Source of the DNA: Rhodanobacteraceae bacterium ZG21-1
Lineage (GTDB): Bacteria > Pseudomonadota > Gammaproteobacteria > Xanthomonadales > Rhodanobacteraceae
DNA: 64,000 nucleotides
Direction of reading: 5' to 3'
Assembly (NCBI GenBank): GCA_021390615.1
Contig: JAJEJU010000024.1
Location: 930,001 to 994,000, forward strand
Shown here: positions 33,735 through 42,652 of the stretch, in pieces
Layout of the letters: every line of letters starts with the position of its first letter
How positions within the stretch are numbered: position 1 is the first letter of the stretch
Translations under genes and position numbers: made by a program
The notes under the pieces: model-generated
What the model was told of the DNA's origin: nothing
Seen by the model: the letters and a program-made list of their open reading frames with translations, nothing else
The model's database searches: none

Positions 33735-34664
33735 TCACCAGGTCCGCGAAATGGTCGCGACCCAGGAGGACGCCCCCGGCACGCCGGCCTGGTGCCTGGA
33801 GGCCGGATCGGTCATCACGCGGTCCAGTTCCGCGCGCCAGCCGCCGCGGTTCCAGGCCAGGCCGAGCTGGCCGTAGCCGTAGGGGCCGGCGTCCAGGTTA
33901 GCGTAATAGCGTTGCCAGCGATGCCGATAGGGCGAGGGCAGCGACTGCGCGTAGCCCAGCCCGGCGGTCAGCGCCAGCCGCCACGGCAGCGGCCAGCGCA
34001 GGTCCAGGTCGGCGGCGCCGCGCAGCGCGTGGTCGCTGCCGCCGGTGACGCGGATCGCGGCCAGGCCGAACGACAGCACGTCGCGGTATATCCAGCCCAG
34101 GTTGGCCTCGGCCCGGTCGAAGGCGTGCAGGCGGCTGTTGCTGGGATAGTCGTAGTACAGCAGGCGCCCCTGCATCTGCCAGTCGTCGGAAAGCGCCCAC
34201 GCGCGCGAGCCCTGGGCCAGCGCCTCGACCACCTTGCCCGGCGAGCGCGCCTCGGCGCTGGCGGTCAGGCCCGCCGACCAGCCGGAGGCGGTGCTCATCG
34301 AGACGGCGCCCTGCAGCACGGGCGTGTCGGGCGTGATCGCCAGGCCGCGGTCGACCAGCTGCGAGCTCACCGCCGCGGTGCCGTTCCAGGTGATCGCCTG
34401 CGCGCCGGCAAGCGCCGGCAGGCAGGCAACGCCGACGGCAAGAGCGCAGCGCGCGCCTCGCCACGCGGATGCGCGTGGGCGCAGCGCGGGGCTCCCGCCA
34501 AGGTCGGCATGCGGATATGACGCGACGCCCCGCGCCCGATGGCCGCAAACGCCCGCTGGCGATGTCGTGGGAAGTTCGGCGCAGGCCGGCCGGGAGGCGT
34601 CGCACAACATCGGATCGGGATAGCTCGCGGGCAGGGCGCTGGCGTTCGCGCCATAGCGTGCCAT
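33735..34664 (-). CDS. TorF-like outer-membrane beta-barrel protein
   Basis: The ATG at 34664 overlaps the cytochrome c stop (TGATG). The likely signal peptide (GARCALAVGVACLPALAGAQA) is about 90 residues in, so the true start may be internal and the first 60 residues untranslated. The mature part begins ITWNGTAAVSSQLVDRGLAIT, the pattern of TorF/Gcw_chp proteins of about 200-250 residues, and continues with alternating hydrophobic strands ending in WVATISRTW, a C-terminal aromatic typical of BAM substrates. A porin-like function is expected; the ligand is unknown. It follows the cytochrome genes in one transcription unit. Confidence 0.72.
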   Translation of the reverse strand: MARYGANASALPASYPDPMLCDASRPACAELPTTSPAGVCGHRARGVASYPHADLGGSPALRPRASAWRGARCALAVGVACLPALAGAQAITWNGTAAVSSQLVDRGLAITPDTPVLQGAVSMSTASGWSAGLTASAEARSPGKVVEALAQGSRAWALSDDWQMQGRLLYYDYPSNSRLHAFDRAEANLGWIYRDVLSFGLAAIRVTGGSDHALRGAADLDLRWPLPWRLALTAGLGYAQSLPSPYRHRWQRYYANLDAGPYGYGQLGLAWNRGGWRAELDRVMTDPASRHQAGVPGASSWVATISRTW

Positions 34665-35065
34665 CAATGCAGGGTGGAGAGATAGGAAAGGAGGTCGTCC
34701 AACTGCTTGGAATCGCTAAGCCCGTCATACTTCATCTTGGTGCCCGGGTTGGCCTGGCGCGCCGGCTGCGACAGATATTCGTGCAGCTTGTCCGCGCTCC
34801 AGGTCCAGTGCGCCTGCTTCAGCGCATCCGAATACGCGTAGTCGGCGATCGCGCCGGACTGGCGCCCCACGATGCCGAACAGGCTGGGGCCTTTCTTGTT
34901 GCGGCCCTCTTTCACGCTGTGGCACTCGGCGCATTCGGACTTGAACACGTCCGAGCCGGCCGAGGCGTCGCCGGCGCAGGCCAGCGCCGGGGCCAGCGCC
35001 CAGCCGAGCATGAATGCGGCGCCGAGGGCGCCGCGCAGGAACGGCCACGAACAGGACTTGATCAC
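34664..35065 (-). CDS. Class I c-type cytochrome
   Basis: 133 residues with a signal peptide (about 1-29, ending in a LAPALAC context). The haem-binding CAECH is at residues 45-49 and the distal Met in NPGTKMKYDGL near 112. Length and spacing match small mitochondrial-type cytochrome c proteins of proteobacteria (EGRNKKGPSLFGIVGR). It should carry electrons in the periplasm. It is 24 bp downstream of the cytochrome/porin gene and overlaps the next gene. Confidence 0.9.
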   Translation of the reverse strand: MIKSCSWPFLRGALGAAFMLGWALAPALACAGDASAGSDVFKSECAECHSVKEGRNKKGPSLFGIVGRQSGAIADYAYSDALKQAHWTWSADKLHEYLSQPARQANPGTKMKYDGLSDSKQLDDLLSYLSTLH

Positions 35066-35089
35066 GCTGCGACTCCTCGATGGGGGGAC

Positions 35090-36433
35090 TCAGAAGGCCA
35101 CGCTGGCGGAAAGCAGGAAGGCGTTGAGATCGTGGGCATTGGTCACCGGGGGCGCGTTGCCGAAGATGTCGTCGCTGCTGCCGTTGTATTTGCTGAACAG
35201 GAACCAGGTGGCCGACAGCTTCAGGTTGGCGATCGAGGTCAGCGAGTCGTCCTTGCCGAACGGCGTCCAGAACAGGCTGATCGAATCGCTCACCGTGTCC
35301 GGGTCGCCGTGCGGCGTGAAGCGCGCCGCGTCGTGCGTGCCGCTGCTGATCAGGTGCGAGTAGGCGAGGCCGTAGCTCTGCTTGAAGGTGTAGGTGAGGG
35401 TGAGCGTCTGGTCGTGCACCACGCCGCGCGGCAGCGACACCAGGCCGGGCACGCTGGGGCTGACGAACACGCCGGCGTAGCGGCGGCGCTCGTAGATGTT
35501 CACGTAGGCCAGCTGCAGGATGTTCTCGCGGTTGCCGAGGAACTGATAGGTGAGGTCGTAGCCCAGGTCGGTGATGCCTTCGCGCGGACCGATGCGCGGC
35601 AGCTGGCGCTTGGTGGTCAGCGCGACCAGGCCGATCGAGTAGAACTGCCGGCGCAGGTCGCGCATGTAGGCGAAGCGCGCGTAGCCGGTGTCGCTGAGCC
35701 GTCCCGGGTCGCCGCCGAGGGTGTAGCCGAAGCGGTCCTGCAGCGAGGTGGGCAAGGCGTTGTAGCTGCCGATCTCGCCGTACCAGTTGGCGTCGTACAG
35801 CGCATACACGCTGGCGCCGATCACGCGGTCGGCCAGGGTGTTCGAGCTCGACGGGTTCAGCAGGGTGCCGGCGCCGGGTACGGCGGGCGGCCCGTTCGCG
35901 GTGGCGCCGGGCAGGGCGCTGATCGGGTCCTGGAAGCCCGGGTTGTTGTTCACCGTCACGCCGAGCGTGGTGTCGCGGCCGCCGAGCTTGAGGTCCTTGA
36001 CCACGAAGCGCAGATCCATGTCGCCGAGCTGAGTGTTGAACTTGCCGGCGCCTTGGTTGAAGGACTGCACCTTCACGTAGCCGCCGAGGTAGTCGTTGAT
36101 GCGCCCGGCCAGGTAGAGGTCGGCCTGCGACAGCCGGGTGGTGTTGTCGCCCTGGGTGGGCACGGTGCGCGTTTCGGTGAGCTGCACCGCCGCCGGCAGC
36201 TTGAAGCCCTTGCCATCGGTGTCGGTGTAGCCGTTGAGCTTGAAGCGCATGCCGTACGGCGTCAGCGCGGGGCCGTAGGACCCGGCGTGGCAGTCCGCGC
36301 AGGCTGCGCCGGTCTGGCGCGCATAAGCCGGGATGGCGTGCGCTGCGTTGCTGGCCAAGAGCGGCAGCGCGCCGAGGCTGCACCACAGGTAGGCGCGCCG
36401 GCGCGCTGCGTTCCGTATCGCGGGGGACGGCAT
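35090..36433 (-). CDS. Exported beta-barrel-like protein with one c-type haem motif
   Basis: 447 residues from the ATG at 36433. The signal peptide covers about residues 1-33. The mature N-terminus has a single haem motif (CADCH, residues 45-49) and the protein then reads as a long series of amphipathic beta strands (QADLYLAGRINDYLGGYVKVQSF, LTLTYTFKQSYGLAYSHLISSG) ending in NAFLLSASVAF, with a terminal Phe typical of outer-membrane barrels. A haem site at the plug end of a barrel is consistent with electron or metal transfer across the outer membrane, though related proteins are annotated only as cytochrome C. It is followed by a small cytochrome c gene. Confidence 0.75.
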   Translation of the reverse strand: MPSPAIRNAARRRAYLWCSLGALPLLASNAAHAIPAYARQTGAACADCHAGSYGPALTPYGMRFKLNGYTDTDGKGFKLPAAVQLTETRTVPTQGDNTTRLSQADLYLAGRINDYLGGYVKVQSFNQGAGKFNTQLGDMDLRFVVKDLKLGGRDTTLGVTVNNNPGFQDPISALPGATANGPPAVPGAGTLLNPSSSNTLADRVIGASVYALYDANWYGEIGSYNALPTSLQDRFGYTLGGDPGRLSDTGYARFAYMRDLRRQFYSIGLVALTTKRQLPRIGPREGITDLGYDLTYQFLGNRENILQLAYVNIYERRRYAGVFVSPSVPGLVSLPRGVVHDQTLTLTYTFKQSYGLAYSHLISSGTHDAARFTPHGDPDTVSDSISLFWTPFGKDDSLTSIANLKLSATWFLFSKYNGSSDDIFGNAPPVTNAHDLNAFLLSASVAF

Positions 36434-36471
36434 GGAGTCTCCTCGTTGGATCGATGTCATCGGTGGGCGGG

Positions 36472-37110
36472 TTATCGGCGGCCGCGCCGCGGCAGCATCC
36501 GGCGCAGCACGTCGTCGTGCCGCACGAAGTGATGCCAGAGCGCGGCGAGCACGTGCAGGGAAACCAGGGCGAGCAACAGCCAGGCGGCATCGATGTGCCA
36601 TGCCTGCAGGCGGTCGGCGAGATCCTCGTCCTCGCCCACCAGCGCCGGCAGGGTGAGGCCGAACAGATGCACTGGTTTGCCCTGCGCCGAGCTGAGCGAC
36701 CAGCCCAGCAGGGGCAGGGCGAGCAGCAGTGCGTACAGCGCGAGATGGGTGAGCCCGGCCAGCACGCGCATGATTTTCGGCATGGCGTGTTCGCTGGCTT
36801 GCCGGCCTTCGAGCAGGCGGAAGCTCACGCGCACCGCGAACAGGATCAGCACGAACAGGCCGAAGTGGCGATGTCCTTCGAGCAGCCACAGGCGCCAGCT
36901 GCGGCCGTCGACTTCGTCGCGAACCAGGATCAGGGTGGCGGCGACGGCGACGCAAAATGCGGTGAGCCAATGCAGGGCCGCGCGACGCGCGAGACTGGCT
37001 GGCCTGCCTGCGCGGACAGACGCGGACTGGATGTCTTGATCGTCTCCGCCATGTGTCGCTGAGATCGTCTGGCTCGCCCGTTCGGAACGGCTCTGGCTTG
37101 TGATTCCCAT
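36472..37110 (-). CDS. Cytochrome b561-family membrane protein
   Basis: 212 residues. After a soluble N-terminal tail of about 40 residues come four membrane segments (ALHWLTAFCVAVAATLILV, HFGLFVLILFAVRVSFRLL, LTHLALYALLLALPLLGW, WLLLALVSLHVLAALWHHF). Histidines at the helix ends (ALHW, GHRH, LTH, SLHVLAALWHH) are the likely two-haem ligands of b561/YceJ proteins, which move electrons between membrane quinones and periplasmic carriers. It is first of a minus-strand group with two c-type haem proteins, so electron flow from the membrane to them is plausible. Confidence 0.85.
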   Translation of the reverse strand: MGITSQSRSERASQTISATHGGDDQDIQSASVRAGRPASLARRAALHWLTAFCVAVAATLILVRDEVDGRSWRLWLLEGHRHFGLFVLILFAVRVSFRLLEGRQASEHAMPKIMRVLAGLTHLALYALLLALPLLGWSLSSAQGKPVHLFGLTLPALVGEDEDLADRLQAWHIDAAWLLLALVSLHVLAALWHHFVRHDDVLRRMLPRRGRR

Positions 37111-37220
37111 GCTCGATGCGCCTTTGCGTGTCGCTGCGTTCGATGGCAGCCGGCGCGACGCCTCGCGTCCCCGATCCGGCCTGGGCGATTCCCAATGCGC
37201 GTAGGTGCCGCGACGGCGAT

Positions 37221-37265
37221 GGAAGGTTGCATGCGGCTAGCTCGAAGGCGTCGATGCAACCTTCC
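37221..37265. repeat. 12-bp inverted repeat between the b561 and polysaccharide operons
   Basis: GGAAGGTTGCAT (37221-37232) and ATGCAACCTTCC (37254-37265) are exact complements with a 21-bp spacer. The site is 61 bp before the first polysaccharide gene and about 110 bp upstream of the b561 start, i.e. in the shared divergent promoter region. It is a candidate operator for the long polysaccharide operon. Confidence 0.6.
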
Positions 37266-37325
37266 TGCAACCAGCCGGCACTCAGTTGACGGGGCAATTC
37301 CAGGGACTCAGCGCCGGCCTGGCCT

Positions 37326-37751
37326 ATGAACATCGAACATATCGAGCTGCAGCAGCATGGCGACAGCCGGGGCATGCTTATCGCCCTGGAACAGACGCGC
37401 AACGTGCCTTTCGAGATCAGGCGCGTGTACTACCTGTTCGCCACCGGCGAGAGCGTGCGGCGCGGGCAGCACGCGCATCGGCATCTCAACCAGCTGGCGG
37501 TGGCCGTGCGCGGTTCCGTCACCTTCCTGCTGGATGACGGCGAGGGGCCGGCCGAGGTGGTGCTTGACGATCCCACGCGCGGCCTGCTGCTCGGCCGCAT
37601 GATCTGGCGCGAGCTGTACGACTTCAGCCCGGACTGCGTGCTGATGGTGCTGGCCGACCAGCTGTACGACCCGGCCGACTACATCACCGACTACGACGCC
37701 TTCCTGCGCGAAGTCCACGGCGAGGAGGCGCTCGCATGCCTGGCCCGCTAG
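37326..37751 (+). CDS. fdtA: dTDP-4-keto-6-deoxyglucose 3,4-ketoisomerase (FdtA/QdtA-like)
   Basis: 141 residues, a single cupin. The family signature RRGQHAHRHLNQL (with the His-x-His pair), VRGSVTFLLDDG and the start DSRGMLIALEQ match WxcM/FdtA/QdtA sugar 3,4-ketoisomerases, which convert dTDP-4-keto-6-deoxyglucose to the 3-keto isomer. Together with the aminotransferase at 40278 and an acetyltransferase this makes a dTDP-3-amino-3,6-dideoxyhexose (Fuc3NAc or Qui3NAc type). FdtA and QdtA cannot be told apart by eye. It is the first gene of a plus-strand run of about 15 kb; rmlA and rmlB must be elsewhere. Confidence 0.82.
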   Translation: MNIEHIELQQHGDSRGMLIALEQTRNVPFEIRRVYYLFATGESVRRGQHAHRHLNQLAVAVRGSVTFLLDDGEGPAEVVLDDPTRGLLLGRMIWRELYDFSPDCVLMVLADQLYDPADYITDYDAFLREVHGEEALACLAR

Positions 37752-38401
37752 TGCTCGTCGGCGCGGGCGAGTTCGCGCAGATCGCCTGCGAGTATTTCCA
37801 GCACGACAGCGACTACGAGGTGGTCGCCTTCAGCGCCGAGCGCGACTACATCCCGCAGCCATCCCTGATGGGGCGCCCGGTGGTGGCCTACGAGGAGCTG
37901 GAAACGCTCTTCCCGCCGAGCGAGGTGAGCGTGTACGTGGCCATTCCCGCCAGCCGACTCAATCGGCTGCGCACGCGCTTCTACCTGGACGCGAAGCGCC
38001 GCGGCTACCGCTGCGCCAGCTATGTGAGTTCACGCGCCTTCCGCTGGCACAACGCCGAAGTCGGCGAGAACAGCTTCATCTTCGAGGGCAACGTGATTCA
38101 GCCGTTCGTGCGCATCGGCAACAACTGCATCCTGTGGAGCGGCAACCACGTAGGCCATCGCACGGTGGTGCACGACCACGTGTTCGTGGCCTCGCATGCG
38201 GTGATTTCCGGTTACTGCGAGATCGGCGAAAGCAGCTTCATCGGGGTCAACGCCACCTTCAACGATGGCGTCAAGGTGGCGCGCGACACCGTGATCGGCG
38301 CGGCGGCGGTGGTCACCCGCGACACCGAGCCGGGCTGCATCTACGTCGGCTCGCCCGCGCATGCCTTGCCGGGCAAGTCCAGCCTCGACGTGAAGCTCTG
38401 A
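37736..38401 (+). CDS. NeuD/PglD-type sugar acetyltransferase
   Basis: 221 residues; the ATG lies inside the end of fdtA (16-bp overlap). The N-terminus is a small Rossmann-like nucleotide-sugar domain (LVLVGAGEFAQIACEYF). The C-terminal half is a left-handed beta-helix of hexapeptide repeats (VGENSFIFEGNVIQPFVRIGNNCILWSGNHVG through DTVIGAAAVV), with the catalytic His in SGNHVGH. Such enzymes transfer acetyl from acetyl-CoA to the amino or hydroxyl group of a nucleotide sugar; here the 3-amino group is the likely acceptor. Confidence 0.82.
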   Translation: MPGPLVLVGAGEFAQIACEYFQHDSDYEVVAFSAERDYIPQPSLMGRPVVAYEELETLFPPSEVSVYVAIPASRLNRLRTRFYLDAKRRGYRCASYVSSRAFRWHNAEVGENSFIFEGNVIQPFVRIGNNCILWSGNHVGHRTVVHDHVFVASHAVISGYCEIGESSFIGVNATFNDGVKVARDTVIGAAAVVTRDTEPGCIYVGSPAHALPGKSSLDVKL

Positions 38402-38408
38402 TCGGCCT

Positions 38409-39362
38409 ATGTCGAGCTGGATCAAGAAAGGCCTGGTGTTCGACGCTGCGCGCCACGGCGTGGGCGGCTGGATGCGGCACTCGGCCCTGACCCCCACGCC
38501 GTATCGCCTGGACGACTGGCAGCTGCGCGTCTACGCCGGCTTCCGCGATGCCGACGGCGTCAGCCGCATCGGCTACGTGGATGTGCTGGCGGACGACCCC
38601 ACCACCATCGTGCGGGTCAGCCCGAAGCCGGTGCTCGACATCGGTCGCGGCGGCTGCTTCGACGACAACGGCATGATCCTCGGCGACGTGGTCGCCGAAG
38701 ACGGCGAGCTGTACATGTTCTACGTCGGCTTCCAGCGCGTGGCGCGGGCCAAGTTCCTCGCCTTCACCGGCCTGGCCGTGTCGCGCGACGGTGGCGAACA
38801 TTTCCGGCGCGCGCAGGAAACCCCGGTGCTCGATCGCGCGCCGGGCCGCAGCACCATCGGCGCGATCCATTCCGTGCTGTGCGAGAACGGCCGCTGGCGT
38901 GTGTGGTACGCGGTCGGCGACGACTGGGAGAGCATCGGCGGCAAGCCATATCCGCGCTATCACATCTGCTGCGCGGAAACGGACGATCCCAGCTGCTTCC
39001 CGGCGCAGGGCGTGGTGTGCCTGGAGCCGCAGGGCAGCGAATACCGCATCGGCCGCCCGCGCGTGTACCGGCTTGGCGATCGCTACGTCATGTACTTCAC
39101 CCGGGGCAATCGCAACGGCGAATATTTCCCGGGCGTGGCCTACAGCGACGATGGACTGAGCTGGACGCGTCAAGACGAGGCCCTGGGCCTGAGCCTTTCC
39201 GAACACGGCTGGGATTCGCGCACGCTGTGCTATCCCGCCCTGATCCGCCAGCGCGACAAGCTGCTGATGTTCTACAACGGCAACGACATGGGCATGGACG
39301 GCTTCGGCGTGGCGGAAGCCAGCCACACTGTGCTGGATGAGGGCGCGCATGCTCGCGCTTAA
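38409..39362 (+). CDS. Five-bladed beta-propeller protein of polysaccharide loci (GH43/GH130-like fold)
   Basis: 317 residues. Repeating strand patterns (QLRVYAGFRD, ELYMFYVGFQ, RWRVWYAVGDDW, RYVMYFTRGNR, KLLMFYNGNDM) indicate a five-bladed propeller of the kind found in GH43/32/130 glycosidases and phosphorylases. Acidic residues are present at blade starts (FDDNG, GRPR), but I cannot certify the catalytic set. Proteins like this often accompany FdtA/aminotransferase genes in O-antigen loci; the function is not established. Confidence 0.7.
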   Translation: MSSWIKKGLVFDAARHGVGGWMRHSALTPTPYRLDDWQLRVYAGFRDADGVSRIGYVDVLADDPTTIVRVSPKPVLDIGRGGCFDDNGMILGDVVAEDGELYMFYVGFQRVARAKFLAFTGLAVSRDGGEHFRRAQETPVLDRAPGRSTIGAIHSVLCENGRWRVWYAVGDDWESIGGKPYPRYHICCAETDDPSCFPAQGVVCLEPQGSEYRIGRPRVYRLGDRYVMYFTRGNRNGEYFPGVAYSDDGLSWTRQDEALGLSLSEHGWDSRTLCYPALIRQRDKLLMFYNGNDMGMDGFGVAEASHTVLDEGAHARA

Positions 39363-40281
39363 GCCTTACGCGGCGGAGCAGGCCGGGCGCTGGGACGCGG
39401 TGGTCGAGCATGCCCGGAACGGCAATTTCCTGCATCGGCGTGCCTACATGGACTACCACGCCGAGCGCTTCGTGGATTGTTCGCTGCTGGTCGAGCGTCG
39501 CGGCGAGGCGGCGGCGGTGCTGCCGGCCAGCCTGCACGGCGACGTGGTGGTCAGCCATGGCGGCCTCACCTATGCCGGCCTGATCGCCACGCCGGCCATG
39601 CGCGCCGCGACGACGCTGGACGCCTTCGCGCAGATCGGCGAGCACTACCGCGGGCGTGGCATACGCAAGCTGGTCTACAAGGCGGTGCCGCACGTATTTC
39701 ACGCCACGCCTGCCGAGGAAGATCTCTATGCGCTGCATCGGTTGGGCGCGCAGCTGAAGCGGCGCGACCTGTCCTCGGTGATCGCCCTGCAGGAAGCGCA
39801 CGAGTTCACCGCCGAGCGGCGGCGCGCCGTCAACAAGGCGAGAAAGGCCGGCCTTCGAGTGCAGAGCGGTGGCGATCCGGCGGCCTTCCACGAGCTGCTC
39901 ACCGAGGTGCTGCGCCGGCATGCAGCGACGCCGGTGCACAGCCTGGCCGAACTGCGCCTGCTGCAGGGCCGCTTCCCCGGGCAGATCGTGCTGCATGAGG
40001 CATACCTGGGCGAGGCCTTGCTGGCCGGCGTGATGATCTACGACTTCGGCCGCACCGTGCATGCGCAGTACCTGGCCGCTTCGGACGAGGGGCGGCGCCT
40101 GAATGCGCTCAGTCTGCTGCTGGCCGAGCTGATCGAAAACGTCTATGCGGACCGGCGCCATGTCAGCCTGGGCATTTCCACCGAGCGGGAAGGGCAGCTG
40201 CTCAACGACGGTCTGGTCGCGCAGAAGGAATATTTCGGCGCTCGCGCGGTAGTGCACGACTTCTACGAGTGGACGCTGTGA
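39349..40281 (+). CDS. FemAB/BioF2-like GNAT acyltransferase
   Basis: 310 residues from the ATG at 39349 (GAGGG at 6 bp; an ATG at 39337 is also possible). Two GNAT-type lobes are visible: [22 protein letters not shown] with [18 protein letters not shown], then [20 protein letters not shown], the basic helix typical of Acetyltransf_6/FemAB-like proteins, and [22 protein letters not shown]. These enzymes add acyl or aminoacyl groups to amines. In this operon it may acylate the 3-amino sugar or decorate the repeat unit. It overlaps both neighbours. Confidence 0.75.
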   Translation: MLALKPYAAEQAGRWDAVVEHARNGNFLHRRAYMDYHAERFVDCSLLVERRGEAAAVLPASLHGDVVVSHGGLTYAGLIATPAMRAATTLDAFAQIGEHYRGRGIRKLVYKAVPHVFHATPAEEDLYALHRLGAQLKRRDLSSVIALQEAHEFTAERRRAVNKARKAGLRVQSGGDPAAFHELLTEVLRRHAATPVHSLAELRLLQGRFPGQIVLHEAYLGEALLAGVMIYDFGRTVHAQYLAASDEGRRLNALSLLLAELIENVYADRRHVSLGISTEREGQLLNDGLVAQKEYFGARAVVHDFYEWTL

Positions 40282-41393
40282 GCGAGCTGCCCTTCCTCAG
40301 CCTGCGCGAAGTGAACGCGCGCCACGCCGACGAGCTGAAGGCCGCCGCCGCGCGCGTGATCGATTCCGGCTGGTACGTGCTCGGCGAGGAAGTGGCCGCG
40401 TTCGAGCGCGAGTTCGCCGCCTACTGCGGGGTGCGCCACGCGATCGGCGTGGGCAACGGCCTGGACGCGCTGACCTTGATCCTGCGTGGCTATCTGGGGC
40501 TGGGCGTGCTTGCCGAGGGCGACGAAGTGATCGTGCCGGGCAACACCTTTATCGCCAGCTTTCTGGCGATCAGCGAGAACCGCCTGGTGCCGGTGCCGGT
40601 GGAGCCCGATCCGGCGGATTTCAATCTCGATCCGGCGCGCGTCGCGCAGGCTATCGGCCCGCGCACGCGAGCGATCATGGCGGTGCATCTGTACGGCCAG
40701 CTGGCCGACATGCGCGCGCTGGCGACGCTGGCCGAGCGCCACCGCCTGCTGCTGATCGAGGACGCCGCGCAGGCGCACGGCGCGAGCAGCCGTGGACGCT
40801 GCGCCGGCGCCTGGGGTCACGCGGCCGGCTTCAGTTTTTTTCCGGGCAAGAACCTGGGCGCGCTGGGCGATGCCGGCATGGTGGTCACCGACGACGAGGC
40901 GTTGGCGCGGCGCATCGCGGCGCTGCGCAACTACGGTTCGGCGGAGAAGTACCATCATCTGTTCCAGGGCATCAATTCCCGTCTCGACGAGATGCAGGCG
41001 GCCCTGCTGCGGGTCAAGCTGAAGTATCTGGACGAAGACCTCGCCTGGCGTCGGCGCATCGCGCGCCGCTACCGCGAAGGCATTCGCCATCCGTGGATCC
41101 GGCTGCCCGAAGTGCGCGAAGAGGAACAGCACGCGTGGCATCTGTTCGTGCTCCGCTGTCCGCGGCGCGATGCCTTGCAGCAGCATCTGCTTGCCCACGG
41201 CATCCACTGCCAGGTGCATTATCCGGTGCCGCCGCATCGCCAGCCGGCCTATGCGGGCGGACTCGCGCCCGACCTGCCGCTGACCGAGCAACTGCATCGC
41301 GAGGTGCTGAGTCTGCCGATCGGCCCGATCCTGCGCGACGAAGACGCCGACCGCGTGATCGCGGCCTGCCAGTCGTTCGAGTGTCCCGCATGA
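40278..41393 (+). CDS. DegT/DnrJ/EryC1-family sugar aminotransferase (FdtB/QdtB-like)
   Basis: 371 residues from a GTG at 40278 that overlaps the preceding stop (GTGA). The PLP lysine is in [16 protein letters not shown]; other family landmarks are [37 protein letters not shown] and [12 protein letters not shown]. These enzymes transaminate keto-sugar nucleotides using glutamate. With the ketoisomerase at 37326, the expected product is dTDP-3-amino-3,6-dideoxyhexose. Confidence 0.92.
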   Translation: MSELPFLSLREVNARHADELKAAAARVIDSGWYVLGEEVAAFEREFAAYCGVRHAIGVGNGLDALTLILRGYLGLGVLAEGDEVIVPGNTFIASFLAISENRLVPVPVEPDPADFNLDPARVAQAIGPRTRAIMAVHLYGQLADMRALATLAERHRLLLIEDAAQAHGASSRGRCAGAWGHAAGFSFFPGKNLGALGDAGMVVTDDEALARRIAALRNYGSAEKYHHLFQGINSRLDEMQAALLRVKLKYLDEDLAWRRRIARRYREGIRHPWIRLPEVREEEQHAWHLFVLRCPRRDALQQHLLAHGIHCQVHYPVPPHRQPAYAGGLAPDLPLTEQLHREVLSLPIGPILRDEDADRVIAACQSFECPA

Positions 41394-42652
41394 GCATCGC
41401 GCGCGCCGGCTTCTACAGCAGCCTGGCCACCTTCGCGCGGCTGCTGGCGGCCCTGGTGGTGGTCAAGCTGGTGGCCTGGATCGCCGGCCCCGAAGGGGTC
41501 GGCCGGCTGGGCCAGTTCATGAGCCTGATGTCGCTGCTGGCGGTGCTGGCCGGCGGCGGCATCGGCGCCGGCATCGTGAAATACGTGGCCGAGTATCGCG
41601 AAGATCCGGTCCGGCTGCAGCGCCTGCTTTCCGCTGCGTTGGCCTATGCGCTGTGCGCCTCGTGCCTGATGGGCGCGGCAGCCTGGCTGCTGGCGCGGCC
41701 GCTCGCGGGCTGGCTGCTCGGCGATCCCGGCTACGTCAGCCTGATCCGCGTGCTGGCGGTGACCCAGTGGGGCATGGCCCTGGCCAACTATCTGCTGGCG
41801 GTGATCAATGGCTTCATGGATGTGCGGCGGCTGGCTTTGATCCAGGTGGCTGGTGCCGCGCTCGGCATCGTGGCGGCGCTGATCCTGGCGCGCTGGCTGC
41901 AGCTGTACGGCGCGCTGCTGGCCTTGGTCGTCGGCCAGCTTGCCTGGCTGCTGGTCGGCTGGCCGGTGTGGCGGCGCAGCCCGTATTTCAGGCGCGGCAT
42001 GCTGACGCCGCGCTTCGATCGCGAGATGAGCCGGCGGCTGGCCTCGTTCTCGCTGATGACGATCGCCTCGGCGCTGCTGTCGCCCCTGGTCGGCATCGCG
42101 GTGCGCGAGCTGCTGGCGCAGCGCTTCGGCTGGCAGCAGGTGGGCTACTGGCAGGCGGTCGGCAAGGTCTCGGATGCCTACCTGCTGTTTCTCGCCGCGG
42201 CGATCAACGTCTACTACCTGCCCAAGCTGTCCTCGATCCAGCAACGCGAAGCCTTGCTGCGCGAGCTGCGCGGCGCCTGCCGCGTGCTGCTGCCGGCGGT
42301 GGTGCTGCTGGCGCTGGCGGTGTACGCGCTGCGCGATGTTCTGACCCCGCTGCTGTTCAGCGCGGACTTCCGCGCCGCCGAGGCGCTGTATGCGCCGCAG
42401 CTGCTGGGCGACGTGCTGAAGATCGCTTCCTTCGTGCTGTCCTACCTGATGCTGGCCAAGGCGATGACGCGCCTGTTCGTGCTGTCCGAGCTGGCCTTCT
42501 CGCTGAGCTACCTGGCCCTGGTCTACGCCTTCACCGCCTGCGTGGGGCTGGTCGGCGCGATGTACGCGTTCGCGCTCAATTACCTGCTCTACCTCGTGTT
42601 CAACCTGCTCGTGGCACGACATTACCTGGGGCGATACGACCATGTCCGATGA
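41390..42652 (+). CDS. wzx: Wzx-type lipid-linked oligosaccharide flippase
   Basis: 420 residues; the ATG overlaps the aminotransferase stop (ATGA). About 12 hydrophobic segments follow a start ([39 protein letters not shown]) that closely resembles the WzxE/O-antigen translocase family. It should move the undecaprenyl-linked repeat unit across the inner membrane. Its next neighbours are a GT2 and a polymerase, so this is a Wzx/Wzy pathway. Confidence 0.88.
   Translation: MSIARAGFYSSLATFARLLAALVVVKLVAWIAGPEGVGRLGQFMSLMSLLAVLAGGGIGAGIVKYVAEYREDPVRLQRLLSAALAYALCASCLMGAAAWLLARPLAGWLLGDPGYVSLIRVLAVTQWGMALANYLLAVINGFMDVRRLALIQVAGAALGIVAALILARWLQLYGALLALVVGQLAWLLVGWPVWRRSPYFRRGMLTPRFDREMSRRLASFSLMTIASALLSPLVGIAVRELLAQRFGWQQVGYWQAVGKVSDAYLLFLAAAINVYYLPKLSSIQQREALLRELRGACRVLLPAVVLLALAVYALRDVLTPLLFSADFRAAEALYAPQLLGDVLKIASFVLSYLMLAKAMTRLFVLSELAFSLSYLALVYAFTACVGLVGAMYAFALNYLLYLVFNLLVARHYLGRYDHVR

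Noticed and set aside
35090-37402. A 770-residue minus-strand frame running through the b561 region
   Set aside because: Residues before the ATG at 36433 are Arg-rich shadow of b561; the signal peptide and CADCH motif fix the true N-terminus.
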